Assembly (NCBI RefSeq): GCF_004795015.1
Contig: NZ_SSBI01000010.1
Location: 62,001 to 126,000, forward strand
Reading direction: 5' to 3'
Source: Streptomyces sp. A1277
GTDB lineage: Bacteria > Actinomycetota > Actinomycetes > Streptomycetales > Streptomycetaceae
DNA length: 64,000 bases
The position numbers and the translations under genes were made by a program. Of this stretch, positions 51,642 through 60,066 are shown in pieces. The notes beneath the pieces were generated by a model. It did not search any database and was not told where the DNA came from. It saw nothing but the letters and a program-made list of their open reading frames with translations. How positions within the stretch are numbered: position 1 is the stretch's first letter; each line of letters begins with the position of its first letter.

Positions 51642-53216
51642 TCAGTGCGTCAGCGCGGGCTCCCCGGCGGCGTCGTTCTCCACGGGGCCGCCCACGGGCT
51701 CACCGGCCGGGCCCTCGGCAGCCTCCTCGTCGGCGCCCTCCACGTGCTGCTTCGGCTTGGCCGGCAGCGCGAACATCACCAGGAAGATCAGGAGCAGCAC
51801 CCCGGCCACCCACCACAGCGACTGCTCGAAGGCGTCGGCGAACGCCGGGCCCACCTGCGCCGGGGTCAGCCGGTCACTGATCGCTCCGAAGAAGACGACG
51901 GAGACCAGCCCGAGCCCGAGCGCGTTGCCCATCTGCTGGACGGTGTTGAAGAGACCGGAAGCGGAACCGGAGTGCTCCTTGGGCACCTCGGAGAGCACCG
52001 CGTCGGCCAGCGGGGCCACGATCAGCCCCATGCCGACGCCCATGACCACGAGCGGCAGCGCCATCTGCCAGGGCGTGATCCCCATGCCGTAGTGGCCGGA
52101 CTCCCAGATGTAGAGCAGCAGGCCGGCGGCCATGAGCAGCGCCCCCGCCTGGAGGACCTTTCGGCCGAAGCGGGGCACCAGCTTCTGCACGGACAGGCCA
52201 GCGGCGACGGAGACCGACACGGAGAACGGGATGCCGGTCGTACCGGCCTTCAGCGCGCTCCAGCCGAGGCCCTGCTGCATGTACAGCGTCCAGACCAGGA
52301 AGAAGATCCCGAGCCCGACGCCGAAGGTCAGCTGGACGGCGATGCCCGCGGCGAAGCTGCGGACCCGGAAGAGCGAGAGCTCGACCAGCGGCGAGCCGTC
52401 CCGGCTGCCCTTGGCGCGTTCGAACAGCACGAGGACGAGGAAGACGAGGACGCTTCCGGCCATCGACAGGTAGCCCCACAGCGGCCAGCCCAGCTCGCGG
52501 CCCCGGGTCAGCGGGTAGATCAGCATCAGCATGCCGAGCGTCACCAGCACCACGCCGGGCAGGTCGAGGCGCAGCGCCTTGGGCGACTTGGACTCGGTGA
52601 TGAATTTGCTGCCCAGGACCAGGCCGAGGATGCCGACGGGCAGGTTGATCAGGAAGATCGGGCGCCATTCCAGGCCGGCGATGTTCCACTCGGTCAGCAG
52701 GGCGCCCAGCAGCGGTCCGGAGACCGCGCCGAGGCCGACGATCGCGCCGAAGAGGCCGAAGACCTTGCCGCGCTCGTGGGCGGGGAAGGTGGCGTGCACG
52801 ATCGACAGCACCTGGGGCACCATCAGCGCCGCCGTCGCTCCCTGGAGGAAGCGGGAGGCGACCAGCATCTCCGGGTTGGCGGCGAATCCGCAGAGCGCGG
52901 AGGCGAGGGTGAAGCCGCCTATCCCGATGAGGAAGAGCCGCTTTCGGCCGTAGATGTCGCCGAGCCGGCCGCCGGTGATCAGCCCGGCGGCGAAGGCGAG
53001 GGCGTAACCGGCGACGATCCACTGGATCGAGCTGAACGAGGCGCCGGTGTCCCGCTCGATGCTGGGGATGGCGATGTTGACGATCGTGACGTCGACGAGG
53101 TCCATGAAGGCCGCGGTCATCACGATGGCCAGGGCGAACCACCGGCGGCGGTCCGACGGGGCCGGGGCAGCCCCGGCGGCGGCCGCCGGCGACGGCAGAG
53201 GTGCGGAGGAAGTCAT
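51642..53216 (-). CDS. MFS drug exporter, DHA2 (14-helix) type
   Basis: 524 residues from ATG 53216. Fourteen helices. Motif A GRLGDIYGRKRLFLIGIG, motif C-type stretch GLGAVSGPLLGALL, N-terminal AAFMDLVDVTIVNIAIPSIE with the acidic/basic DHA2 start. EmrB/QacA family members pump out drugs or antibiotics using proton motive force. The C-terminus is Glu/Gly/Pro-rich. Divergent from a WYL regulator 62 bp away that probably represses it. Confidence 0.93.
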   Translation of the reverse strand: MTSSAPLPSPAAAAGAAPAPSDRRRWFALAIVMTAAFMDLVDVTIVNIAIPSIERDTGASFSSIQWIVAGYALAFAAGLITGGRLGDIYGRKRLFLIGIGGFTLASALCGFAANPEMLVASRFLQGATAALMVPQVLSIVHATFPAHERGKVFGLFGAIVGLGAVSGPLLGALLTEWNIAGLEWRPIFLINLPVGILGLVLGSKFITESKSPKALRLDLPGVVLVTLGMLMLIYPLTRGRELGWPLWGYLSMAGSVLVFLVLVLFERAKGSRDGSPLVELSLFRVRSFAAGIAVQLTFGVGLGIFFLVWTLYMQQGLGWSALKAGTTGIPFSVSVSVAAGLSVQKLVPRFGRKVLQAGALLMAAGLLLYIWESGHYGMGITPWQMALPLVVMGVGMGLIVAPLADAVLSEVPKEHSGSASGLFNTVQQMGNALGLGLVSVVFFGAISDRLTPAQVGPAFADAFEQSLWWVAGVLLLIFLVMFALPAKPKQHVEGADEEAAEGPAGEPVGGPVENDAAGEPALTH

Positions 53217-53239
53217 GGAAAGAACTTAAACGGCCACTA

Positions 53240-53254
53240 GGTCAGTTCATGACC
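53240..53254. promoter_or_regulatory. Inverted repeat between exporter and WYL regulator
   Basis: ggtca-gttca-tgacc, perfect 5-bp arms, 24 bp before both gene starts. Good candidate for the regulator's operator. Confidence 0.5.
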
Positions 53255-53278
53255 CAATGGGCGCGCATCCTGAGTGAC

Positions 53279-54241
53279 ATGACCGATACCCCGGCACGAC
53301 TGCTGAACCTCCTGTCACTGCTCCAGACACCGCGCGAGTGGCCGGGCAGCGAGCTGGCCGACCGGCTCGCCGTCAGCCCGCGCACCATCCGCCGCGACAT
53401 CGACCGCCTGCGTGACCTGGGCTATCCGGTCGAGGCTTCGCGCGGCTCGGTCGGCGGATACCGGCTCGTGGCGGGCACCGCCATGCCCCCGCTGCTGCTG
53501 GACGACGAGGAGGCGGTGGCCATCGCGGTGGGGCTGCGGGCCGGCGCCGGGCACGCCATCGAGGGCGTGGACGAAGCTTCCGTACGCGCGCTGGCCAAGC
53601 TGGAGCAGGTGCTGCCCTCCCGGCTGCGCCACCGCGTCTCCACCCTCCAGAACGCGACGGTGCCGCTGGCCAGGGGCGACGGCTCGACGATCGATCCGCA
53701 GACGCTGACGGTGATGGCGTCCGCGGTCACCGGCCGGGAGCGGCTGCGGTTCGCGTACCGGGCGGGGGACGGCGCCGAGACGAGGCGGCAGGTCGAGCCG
53801 TACCGGCTGGTGAGCACCGGGTGGCGCTGGTATCTGGTGGCGTACGACCTGGAGCGGGAGGCGTGGCGGACGTTCCGGGTGGACCGGGTGAGCGAGCCGT
53901 TCGCGACGGGGGCGCGGTTCACGCCGAGGGAACTGCCGGCGGGTGACGCGGCGGAGTTCCTGAGCGCTTCGATGGCGCGCCGGCAGCCGGAGCTGGCGGT
54001 GGATGTGAGTTTCGCGGCTCCGGCGGAGTTCGTCTCCCCGCGACTGCCCGGCAGGATCGGTCCGCTGGAGCCGGAGGGTGAGGACGGCTGCCGGCTGCGG
54101 GGTGTGCTGCGGGATTCGGTGGAGTGGGTGGCGCTGCGCCTGGCGCTGGTGGACTGCGAGTTCACCGTGCACGAGCCGCCGCAGCTGGTGGCGTACTTGC
54201 AGGACCTGGGCGCCCGGCTCATCCGCGCTGCGGACTCCTGA
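53279..54241 (+). CDS. WYL/YafY-type HTH regulator
   Basis: 320 residues from ATG 53279 (MTDTPARLLNLLSLLQTPRE); earlier starts add unrelated residues. N-terminal winged HTH: WPGSELADRLAVSPRTIRRD, IDRLRDLGYPVEASRGSVGG. Then the WYL domain (RQVEPYRLVSTGWRWYLVAY, with YRLV-x-WYLVA) and WCX extension ending YLQDLGARLIRAADS. Senses an unknown ligand and controls the divergent DHA2 exporter. Confidence 0.9.
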   Translation: MTDTPARLLNLLSLLQTPREWPGSELADRLAVSPRTIRRDIDRLRDLGYPVEASRGSVGGYRLVAGTAMPPLLLDDEEAVAIAVGLRAGAGHAIEGVDEASVRALAKLEQVLPSRLRHRVSTLQNATVPLARGDGSTIDPQTLTVMASAVTGRERLRFAYRAGDGAETRRQVEPYRLVSTGWRWYLVAYDLEREAWRTFRVDRVSEPFATGARFTPRELPAGDAAEFLSASMARRQPELAVDVSFAAPAEFVSPRLPGRIGPLEPEGEDGCRLRGVLRDSVEWVALRLALVDCEFTVHEPPQLVAYLQDLGARLIRAADS

Positions 54242-54276
54242 CGTCTCCGGGCCCGGCGGGGCGCAAAAGGATGAGC

Positions 54277-54304
54277 CCCGGCGCCAGGGGGGGTGGGCGC
54301 CGGG
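54277..54304. terminator. Terminator-like hairpin between WYL gene and hrdD
   Basis: Perfect 9-bp stem cccggcgcc / ggcgccggg with a 10-base loop, between convergent genes. Confidence 0.7.
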
Positions 54305-54361
54305 ACTCAGCTCAGGGGGGCCGGGTGAAGCGGCCCAATTCGGAGGTTACTGGACTCAGGC

Positions 54362-55360
54362 TCACGCCGCAGCGTCAAAGCCCGTGTCGTGAGCCATTCG
54401 CTTCAATTCGAGCAGCGCGTGCTTCTCGATCTGGCGGATGCGCTCCCGGGTGAGGCCGTGCTGCTTGCCCACTTCGGTCAGGGTCCGCTCGCGACCGTCC
54501 TCGATGCCGTACCGCATGCGGATGATCGACGCGGTCCGGTTGTCGAGCTTGCCGATCAGCTCCTCCAGCTCCTCGCTGCGCAGCAGCGTGAGCACCGACT
54601 GCTCGGGCGAGACGGCGGAGGTGTCCTCCAGGAGGTCGCCGAACTGCGTGTCGCCCTGGTCGTCCACGGACATGTTGAGGCTGACCGGGTCACGGGCCCA
54701 GTCCAGGACGTCGCCGACGCGCCCCGGCGTGGAGTCCAGCTCGGCGGCGATCTCCGCGTGCTCCGGGTCGCGCCCGTGCTCGCGGTTGAACTCGCGCTGC
54801 ACGCGGCGGATACGGCCCAGCTCCTCCACCAGGTGGACGGGCAGCCGGATCGTGCGCGACTGGTCGGCTATCGAGCGGGTGATGGCCTGGCGGATCCACC
54901 ACGTGGCGTACGTGGAGAACTTGAAGCCCTTGGCGTAGTCGAACTTCTCGACCGCGCGGACCAGGCCCGCGTTGCCCTCCTGGATCAGGTCGAGCAGGGG
55001 GAGCCCGGCCCGCGGGTAGCGGCGGGCGACTGCGACGACGAGCCGGAGGTTGGAACGGATGAATACGTCCTTGGCGCGCTCGCCCTCGGCGACCAGCGCC
55101 TCCAGCTCCTCGCGCGAGGCGCCGCCGGCTTCGCTCTCCACCTCGCCGTCGAGGATCTGGCGCGCGTACACGCCGGCCTCCACGGACTGCGAGAGCTCGA
55201 CCTCCTTGGCGGCGTCGAGCAGCGGCGTACGCGCTATCTCGTCCAGGTACATGCCGACCAGGTCGCGATCGGCGATCTCTCCGCCCACGGCGCGAACACT
55301 GCTCGCCCGGTTGGTCCCGCCGGTGGCGGACGAACGGCGGGCGACGGCACGGGTTGCCAT
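54362..55360 (-). CDS. hrdD: RNA polymerase principal-like sigma factor HrdD
   Basis: 332 residues from ATG 55360, the length of Streptomyces HrdD and without the long N-terminal region of HrdB. Regions 1.2-2.1 (IADRDLVGMYLDEIARTPLL), 2.2-2.4 (NAGLVRAVEKFDYAKGFKFS and TYATWWIRQAITRSIADQSR), 3 (EELGRIRRVQREFNREHGRD) and 4.2 (ERTLTEVGKQHGLTRERIRQ) are all intact. It recognises -35/-10 promoters similar to HrdB and is not essential in Streptomyces coelicolor. A SigR-type promoter precedes it. Confidence 0.95.
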   Translation of the reverse strand: MATRAVARRSSATGGTNRASSVRAVGGEIADRDLVGMYLDEIARTPLLDAAKEVELSQSVEAGVYARQILDGEVESEAGGASREELEALVAEGERAKDVFIRSNLRLVVAVARRYPRAGLPLLDLIQEGNAGLVRAVEKFDYAKGFKFSTYATWWIRQAITRSIADQSRTIRLPVHLVEELGRIRRVQREFNREHGRDPEHAEIAAELDSTPGRVGDVLDWARDPVSLNMSVDDQGDTQFGDLLEDTSAVSPEQSVLTLLRSEELEELIGKLDNRTASIIRMRYGIEDGRERTLTEVGKQHGLTRERIRQIEKHALLELKRMAHDTGFDAAA

Positions 55361-55421
55361 GCGTGCTCCCTTGCTGAGTAGGTCGCGACACCCTCTCGGG
55401 TGCCCTGCATCCGTTGGAAAC

Positions 55422-55447
55422 AACGACTGGAATCGGGACAGAATTCC
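55422..55447 (-). promoter_or_regulatory. SigR-type promoter of hrdD
   Basis: Minus strand: GGAAT (55447-55443), exactly 18 bases, GTT (55424-55422), the published SigR consensus GGAAT-N18-GTT. The -10 element is 61 bp before the hrdD start. In S. coelicolor hrdD is a known SigR target, so thiol-oxidative stress control is expected here. Confidence 0.85.
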
Positions 55448-55604
55448 CATGACCGGCATTCAATTTCGCGATCATGCAGTACCCTGTCCCACCACCGAGG
55501 CGGCCACCTGGTGCGACTGGGCACGAACGTGCAGGTCAGAGCGGATATCCGGGGCGCTCCCGGGCCTCGGCTGCGCTCTTGGCGGTGCTCTGTGGTTGCT
55601 CCGT

Positions 55605-55637
55605 TGCGCTAGTACTGCGCTGGTGCTGCGCTAGTAC
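55605..55637. repeat. 11-bp tandem repeat, three copies
   Basis: tgcgctagtac, tgcgctggtgc, tgcgctagtac in a row, just before the coding remnant at 55652. Part of a 516-bp non-coding interval between hrdD and the dioxygenase gene. Confidence 0.75.
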
Positions 55638-55651
55638 CCAGCAAGACGCCC

Positions 55652-55798
55652 GGTATCGGCCCCCGGTTGCTCTGCCCCGCGTCGGCGCACGGGGACGACC
55701 ACACCGTCAAGTTCACGGACACCGCGCTGGACGTGGGCGACGCGACGGCGCTGACGACCGCGCTGCGCTCGGCGGAGCCGAGCCGGCCGGTGTTCTGA
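55652..55798 (+). pseudogene. C-terminal remnant of an unidentified gene
   Basis: The frame GIGPRLLCPASAHGDDHTVK, then FTDTALDVGDATALTTALRS and AEPSRPVF ending at TGA 55796-55798 has strong Streptomyces codon bias but no start codon or upstream continuation. It looks like the last 48 residues of a lost protein; family not recognised. Between repeats on both sides. Confidence 0.45.
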
Positions 55799-55857
55799 AC
55801 CGGCTGGCGTTCTGAACCGGTCGGTGCCCTGAACCGGCCGGTGCCCTGAACCGGCCC
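55795..55857. repeat. 17-bp tandem repeat, nearly four copies
   Basis: Units ctgaaccggcyggygyy start at 55795, 55812, 55829 and 55846. The first overlaps the stop codon of the remnant at 55652-55798. Function unknown. Confidence 0.85.
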
Positions 55858-55876
55858 CGCGCCCCGGAGGCGCCGC

Positions 55877-56659
55877 TCACCCGTACTGCAGCGAGCGCTT
55901 CGCCAACCCCATCCAGAAGCCGTCGATCACGCTGCGCCCCCGGTCCAGCTCCTGCTCGGCGGCGCCGAGGGTGACGAAGAGCGGGGCGAAGTGCTCGGTG
56001 CGCGGGTGGGCGAGCCGGCCCGCCGGGGACTTGTGCTCGAAGTCCAGGAGCGCGTCGATGTCCTGCTCCTGGAGCGCGCGGTGCCCCCAGTCGTCGAACT
56101 CCGCCGACCAGCCGGGGGTGCCGCCGCCCGTGTGCCGCAGGGCGGCCAGGTTGTGGGTGAAGAAGCCGCTGCCGATGATCAGGACGCCCTCGTCGCGCAG
56201 CGGCGCGAGCTTGCGCCCGATGTCCATCAGCTTCTGCGGGTCGAGCGTCGGCAGGGAGATCTGGAGCACCGGAACGTCGGCCTCCGGGAACATCTCGACC
56301 AGCGGCACGTACGCCCCGTGGTCGAGGCCGCGGTCCGGGATGTCCTGGACCGGCGTACCGGCGCCGCGCAGCAGTTTGCGCACGCTCTCGGCCAGGCGCG
56401 GGGCGCCCGGGGCCGCGTAACGCACCTGGTAGTAGTGCTCGGGGAACCCCCAGAAGTCGTACACCAGCGGAAGCGTCTCGGTCGCACCGAGGGCGAGCGG
56501 GACCTCCTCCCAGTGCGCGGAGACCATGAGGACGGCGGTGGGGCGCGGCAGCTCCGCCGACCAGGCGGCCAGCTCGCCGGGCCAGACGGGGTCGTCGGCC
56601 AGGGGCGGGGCGCCGTGGGAGAGATAGAGGGCGGGCATGCGCTCCGCGGTGACAGTCAT
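55877..56659 (-). CDS. Extradiol dioxygenase, DODA/LigB type
   Basis: 260 residues from ATG 56659, with GGGGAG five bases upstream. LigB superfamily: YLSHGAPPLADDPVWPGELA (metal His), MVSAHWEEVPLALGATETLP (His), GLDHGAYVPLVEMFPEADVP, and IGSGFFTHNLAALRHTGGGT. Plant DOPA 4,5-dioxygenase and bacterial YgiD belong here, opening catechol rings at a non-haem metal; the substrate in this organism is not known. Divergent from a MarR gene. Confidence 0.9.
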   Translation of the reverse strand: MTVTAERMPALYLSHGAPPLADDPVWPGELAAWSAELPRPTAVLMVSAHWEEVPLALGATETLPLVYDFWGFPEHYYQVRYAAPGAPRLAESVRKLLRGAGTPVQDIPDRGLDHGAYVPLVEMFPEADVPVLQISLPTLDPQKLMDIGRKLAPLRDEGVLIIGSGFFTHNLAALRHTGGGTPGWSAEFDDWGHRALQEQDIDALLDFEHKSPAGRLAHPRTEHFAPLFVTLGAAEQELDRGRSVIDGFWMGLAKRSLQYG

Positions 56660-56698
56660 GGCACTCCCCATCCGCTGCTACTCAAGGTAAGTCTTCTA

Positions 56699-56711
56699 CT
56701 GAAGGCTTCAG
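56699..56711. promoter_or_regulatory. Palindrome in the dioxygenase-MarR promoter region
   Basis: ctgaag-g-cttcag, perfect 6-bp arms. The 135-bp divergent intergenic region is unusually AT-rich and also has repeated ttcaa-type sequences (56733, 56774), fitting a MarR operator zone. Confidence 0.5.
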
Positions 56712-56794
56712 AAAGAAGGATGCTTTAATTTTCAAGCTCCTACCTTCAGAGACCTTAGCTCTATCTTGTTCAACTTTCAAGAAAAGGTCGTACA

Positions 56795-57307
56795 GTGGAG
56801 TACATGACCACGGCATCAACCGGTGCGCCGCACTGGCTCACCGACGAAGAACAATGCGTCTGGCGGGCGTACCTGCACGCCACCACGCTTCTGGAGGATC
56901 ACCTCGACCGCCAGTTGCAGGGCGATGCCGGCATGCCGCACATCTACTACGGCCTGCTCGTCCAGCTCTCCCAGGCGCCCCGCCGCCGGAAGCGGATGAC
57001 CGAGCTGGCCAAGGACGCCAAGATCACCCGCTCCCGGCTCTCGCACGCCGTCGCCCGGCTGGAGAAGAACGGCTGGGTGCGCCGCGAGGACTGCCCCTCC
57101 GACAAGCGCGGCCAGAACGCGGTCCTCACCGACGAGGGCCACGAGATGCTCCGCCGCTCCGCGCCCGGCCATGTGAAGGCCGTCCGCCAGGCGATGTTCG
57201 ACCGCCTGACCCCGGAGCAGGTGCGCTCGCTGGGCGAGATCATGCAGGTCCTGGCCGCCGGCCTGCAGCCGGAGGGCGCGGACGCCGATCTGCCCTGGCT
57301 GCGCTGA
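56795..57307 (+). CDS. MarR family transcriptional regulator
   Basis: 170 residues from GTG 56795 (AAAGG seven bases upstream); ATG 56804 is possible but GGAG is then only three bases away. Winged HTH: RRKRMTELAKDAKITRSRLS HAVARLEKNGWVRREDCPSD (wing). Helices before and after form the dimer. Probably represses itself and the divergent ring-cleaving dioxygenase in response to an aromatic compound. Confidence 0.9.
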   Translation: MEYMTTASTGAPHWLTDEEQCVWRAYLHATTLLEDHLDRQLQGDAGMPHIYYGLLVQLSQAPRRRKRMTELAKDAKITRSRLSHAVARLEKNGWVRREDCPSDKRGQNAVLTDEGHEMLRRSAPGHVKAVRQAMFDRLTPEQVRSLGEIMQVLAAGLQPEGADADLPWLR

Positions 57308-57328
57308 CCCCGGCCCGCCCCGGCGCAC

Positions 57329-57373
57329 TTCTGCCCCGGTTCCGTCGTGTCGCAGGACGGAACCGGGGCAGAA
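57329..57373. terminator. Terminator between convergent MarR and exporter genes
   Basis: Perfect 18-bp stem ttctgccccggttccgtc / gacggaaccggggcagaa with a 9-base loop; likely bidirectional. Confidence 0.9.
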
Positions 57374-57424
57374 ACATATCCGCGCAGGCGTGGATCAGTG
57401 GTGGATCAGTGGGCGACGAGTGGG

Positions 57425-58969
57425 TCAGTGGGCGACGACCGGAATCCTGACCTCGTCCTCGACACCGTCCGCGTCACCGGAACCGGAAGCGGAACCGGAG
57501 CCCGCAGACGTACCGGTCGCGGCCGGACGGCCGGCGTTGATGAAGGTCAGCGCGATCCCGGCGGCCACCACCAGGATGCCGACGGCCCACCAGATGGCAC
57601 CGGTGAAGCCGTGCACCATCGACTGGAGCTTCAGCAGCTCCGGGTCGCTGGCGCCGAGCGCGGCGTGCGAGGTGGCGTACGCCGTGGCGGCCGAGGCGGC
57701 GATCGTGTTCAGCAGGGCCGTACCGATCGCACCGCCGACCTGCTGCGAGGTGTTGACCATCGCGGAGGCGACACCCGCGTCACGCGGCTCGATGCCGTGC
57801 GTGGCCAGCGACATGGCCGGCATGAACGCCGTACCCATGCCCAGACCCAGCAGGAGCTGACCCGGCAGGATGACCGCAGCGTACGAGGAGTCGATGCCCA
57901 GACGCGTGAGCAGCAGCATGCCGACGGCGGCGGTCAGGAAGCCGGGGCCCATCAGCTTGCGGGCCGGGACCCGTGTCATCAGCCGGGCGCCGATCTGCGT
58001 GGACCCGGTGATCATGCCCGCGATCATGGGCATGAAGGCGAAGCCGGTCTTGATCGGCGAGTAGCCCTTGACGACCTGGAGGTAGTACGTGAGGAAGAGG
58101 AACAGGCCGAACATCGCGATGACGGCCAGGCCCAGCGAGAGGTAGACGCCGCCGCGGTTGCGGTCCATCACGACGCGGAGCGGGAGCAGCGGGGACTTGA
58201 CCTTGGACTCAATCAGGACGAAGGCCAGCAGCAGGACGCCGGAGGCGACGAACGTGCCGATGGTCAGCCCGTCCGACCAGCCCGCGGACTCGGCACGGGT
58301 GAACCCGTAGACCAGCGAGACCAGGCCCAGCGCGGACAGTACGACGCCCGGGATGTCGAGCGAGGAGCGGTTGCGGCTGCCGGAGGGCTCGCGGATGACG
58401 AAGTACGCACCGGCGGCGGCGACGACCGCGAACGGGATGTTGACGAAGAACGTCCAACGCCAGTTCAGGGTCTGGGTGAGCAGACCGCCGAGGATCAGGC
58501 CCACGGCGCCACCGCCACCGGCGATCGCCCCGTAGATGCCGAACGCCTTGGCGCGCTCCTTGGCGTCGGTGAACATCACCGCGAGCAGCGAGAGCGCGGC
58601 CGGCGCGAGCAGCGCGCCGAACACGCCCTGGAGCGCGCGGGAGCCGAACAGCATGCCCTGGTTCTGCGCCGCGCCGCCGAGCGCGGAGGCCAGCGCGAAG
58701 CCGACGAGTCCGACGACGAAGGTGCGCTTGCGGCCCCAGAGGTCGGCGATGCGCCCGCCGAAGAGCAGCAGCCCGCCGAAGGCGAGGGCGTAGGCGGTGA
58801 TGACCCACTGCTTGTCGGCGTCGGTGATGCCGAGGTCGGTCTGCGCGTGCGGCAGGGCGATGTTCACGATCGTGGCGTCGAGCACGACCATCAACTGCGC
58901 GAGCGCGATGAACGCCAGCGCTTTCCAGCGGCTGGGGTCGGGGAGTCGGAGATCAGCTGTTTTTGACAT
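57425..58969 (-). CDS. MFS drug exporter, DHA2 (14-helix) type
   Basis: 514 residues; ATG 58969 with AGGTGG eight bases upstream is preferred to GTG 58981. LAQLMVVLDATIVNIALPHA opens the protein; motif A GGRIADLWGRKRTFVVGLVG follows helix 2, and fourteen helices are seen. Family of EmrB/LfrA-like antibiotic exporters. A TetR gene lies 172 bp upstream on the same strand and likely governs it. Second DHA2 exporter within 6 kb, but the two proteins are not close copies. Confidence 0.93.
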   Translation of the reverse strand: MSKTADLRLPDPSRWKALAFIALAQLMVVLDATIVNIALPHAQTDLGITDADKQWVITAYALAFGGLLLFGGRIADLWGRKRTFVVGLVGFALASALGGAAQNQGMLFGSRALQGVFGALLAPAALSLLAVMFTDAKERAKAFGIYGAIAGGGGAVGLILGGLLTQTLNWRWTFFVNIPFAVVAAAGAYFVIREPSGSRNRSSLDIPGVVLSALGLVSLVYGFTRAESAGWSDGLTIGTFVASGVLLLAFVLIESKVKSPLLPLRVVMDRNRGGVYLSLGLAVIAMFGLFLFLTYYLQVVKGYSPIKTGFAFMPMIAGMITGSTQIGARLMTRVPARKLMGPGFLTAAVGMLLLTRLGIDSSYAAVILPGQLLLGLGMGTAFMPAMSLATHGIEPRDAGVASAMVNTSQQVGGAIGTALLNTIAASAATAYATSHAALGASDPELLKLQSMVHGFTGAIWWAVGILVVAAGIALTFINAGRPAATGTSAGSGSASGSGDADGVEDEVRIPVVAH

Positions 58970-59141
58970 GGGAGTAGCCACCTAGGGGCGCGCGAGGGCG
59001 CAAGAGATCGCGAACCGTGCGTGCCGCCGGTCACGGGCACGGCTGAGGGCAGGTCTGGCGGGAAGGTCAGGCGGGAAGGTCAGGCGGAGTGTCGTCGGGC
59101 TTCAGGTGAGGGAAAAGGGAGAAAGGCAGGCGCGGATCACG

Positions 59142-59804
59142 TCACATCCGGCGCCGCAGGTCCTCCAAGGTCGCCGCTGTTCCGGGGAGTACGGACCGGG
59201 CCGGGGCCTCCAGTCCGTCCAGGAACAGCTGGATGTGGCGGTGGGTGAACCGGTCGATGTTCGGGCAGGCGATGCCCGGCAGCGGCCGGGTGAGCTGAGA
59301 GAGGGCGACCAGTACGTCTCCGACGGCGATGTCGGTACGCAGGCGCCCCGCGGACATGGCGCGCGCGACGAGCCCCTCGACGGCCTCTTCGAGGCGCCGG
59401 CGCTCGGCGAGCAGTTCGGGGTGGTCCTTGTCGAAGCCGCCGGACAGCATGGGGCACAGGGCCCCGATGCGTTCGTCGGCCGCCGCGTGGACGAAGCGAC
59501 TGAGGGCGGCGAACGGGTCCGCCTCCTCGGCGGCGGCCTCCTCGGCGCGATCGGTGGTGCGTGAGGTGACCGAGAGCACGACTTCGTGGATCAGTGCGTC
59601 CCGGTCGGGGAAGTTCCGGTAGAGGGTGGCGTTGCCGACGCCCGCGCGGCGGGCGACCTCGTCGAGCGGCGCGTCCGGCCCGAACTCGACGAAGATCTCG
59701 CGCGCGGCCGTCACGATCCGCTCCCGGTTGCGCAGCGCGTCGGCCCTCGGCTTGGGCGTACGCGGCTGCGCGGATGCGGTGGCGTTACGGGCGGCGGTGA
59801 CCAC
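59142..59804 (-). CDS. TetR family transcriptional regulator
   Basis: 220 residues from GTG 59804 with AAGGAG seven bases upstream; the longer open frame to 59978 is not protein-like. HTH: REIFVEFGPDAPLDEVARRA, GVGNATLYRNFPDRDALIHE. The C-terminal part matches the SbtR-like group (DPFAALSRFVHAAADER). Upstream of the DHA2 exporter on the same strand, so probably its repressor. Confidence 0.9.
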   Translation of the reverse strand: MVTAARNATASAQPRTPKPRADALRNRERIVTAAREIFVEFGPDAPLDEVARRAGVGNATLYRNFPDRDALIHEVVLSVTSRTTDRAEEAAAEEADPFAALSRFVHAAADERIGALCPMLSGGFDKDHPELLAERRRLEEAVEGLVARAMSAGRLRTDIAVGDVLVALSQLTRPLPGIACPNIDRFTHRHIQLFLDGLEAPARSVLPGTAATLEDLRRRM

Positions 59805-60066
59805 AGCGGCGCTCCTTCTCTTCCGGGGCAGCCGCGACCGGAAGAGAACCGGGGACCGCCTCCCCGTTTCGCGGGGACACGAGTACAAACGGGGAGGGCG
59901 TCCCCACTTATTTCCTCCCCGCTTCGTGACCTGCGTCACCTCACACCAGGGATGACAAAAACCAACCGATCGGCGCACCCAACGCGCGCCCGGCGATCAC
60001 CCGGCAGAGGCTGACGGCAGAGCGCAGTCAGGGTCGGCCGACTGCCGCGGACCGGAAGGCGCCTCT

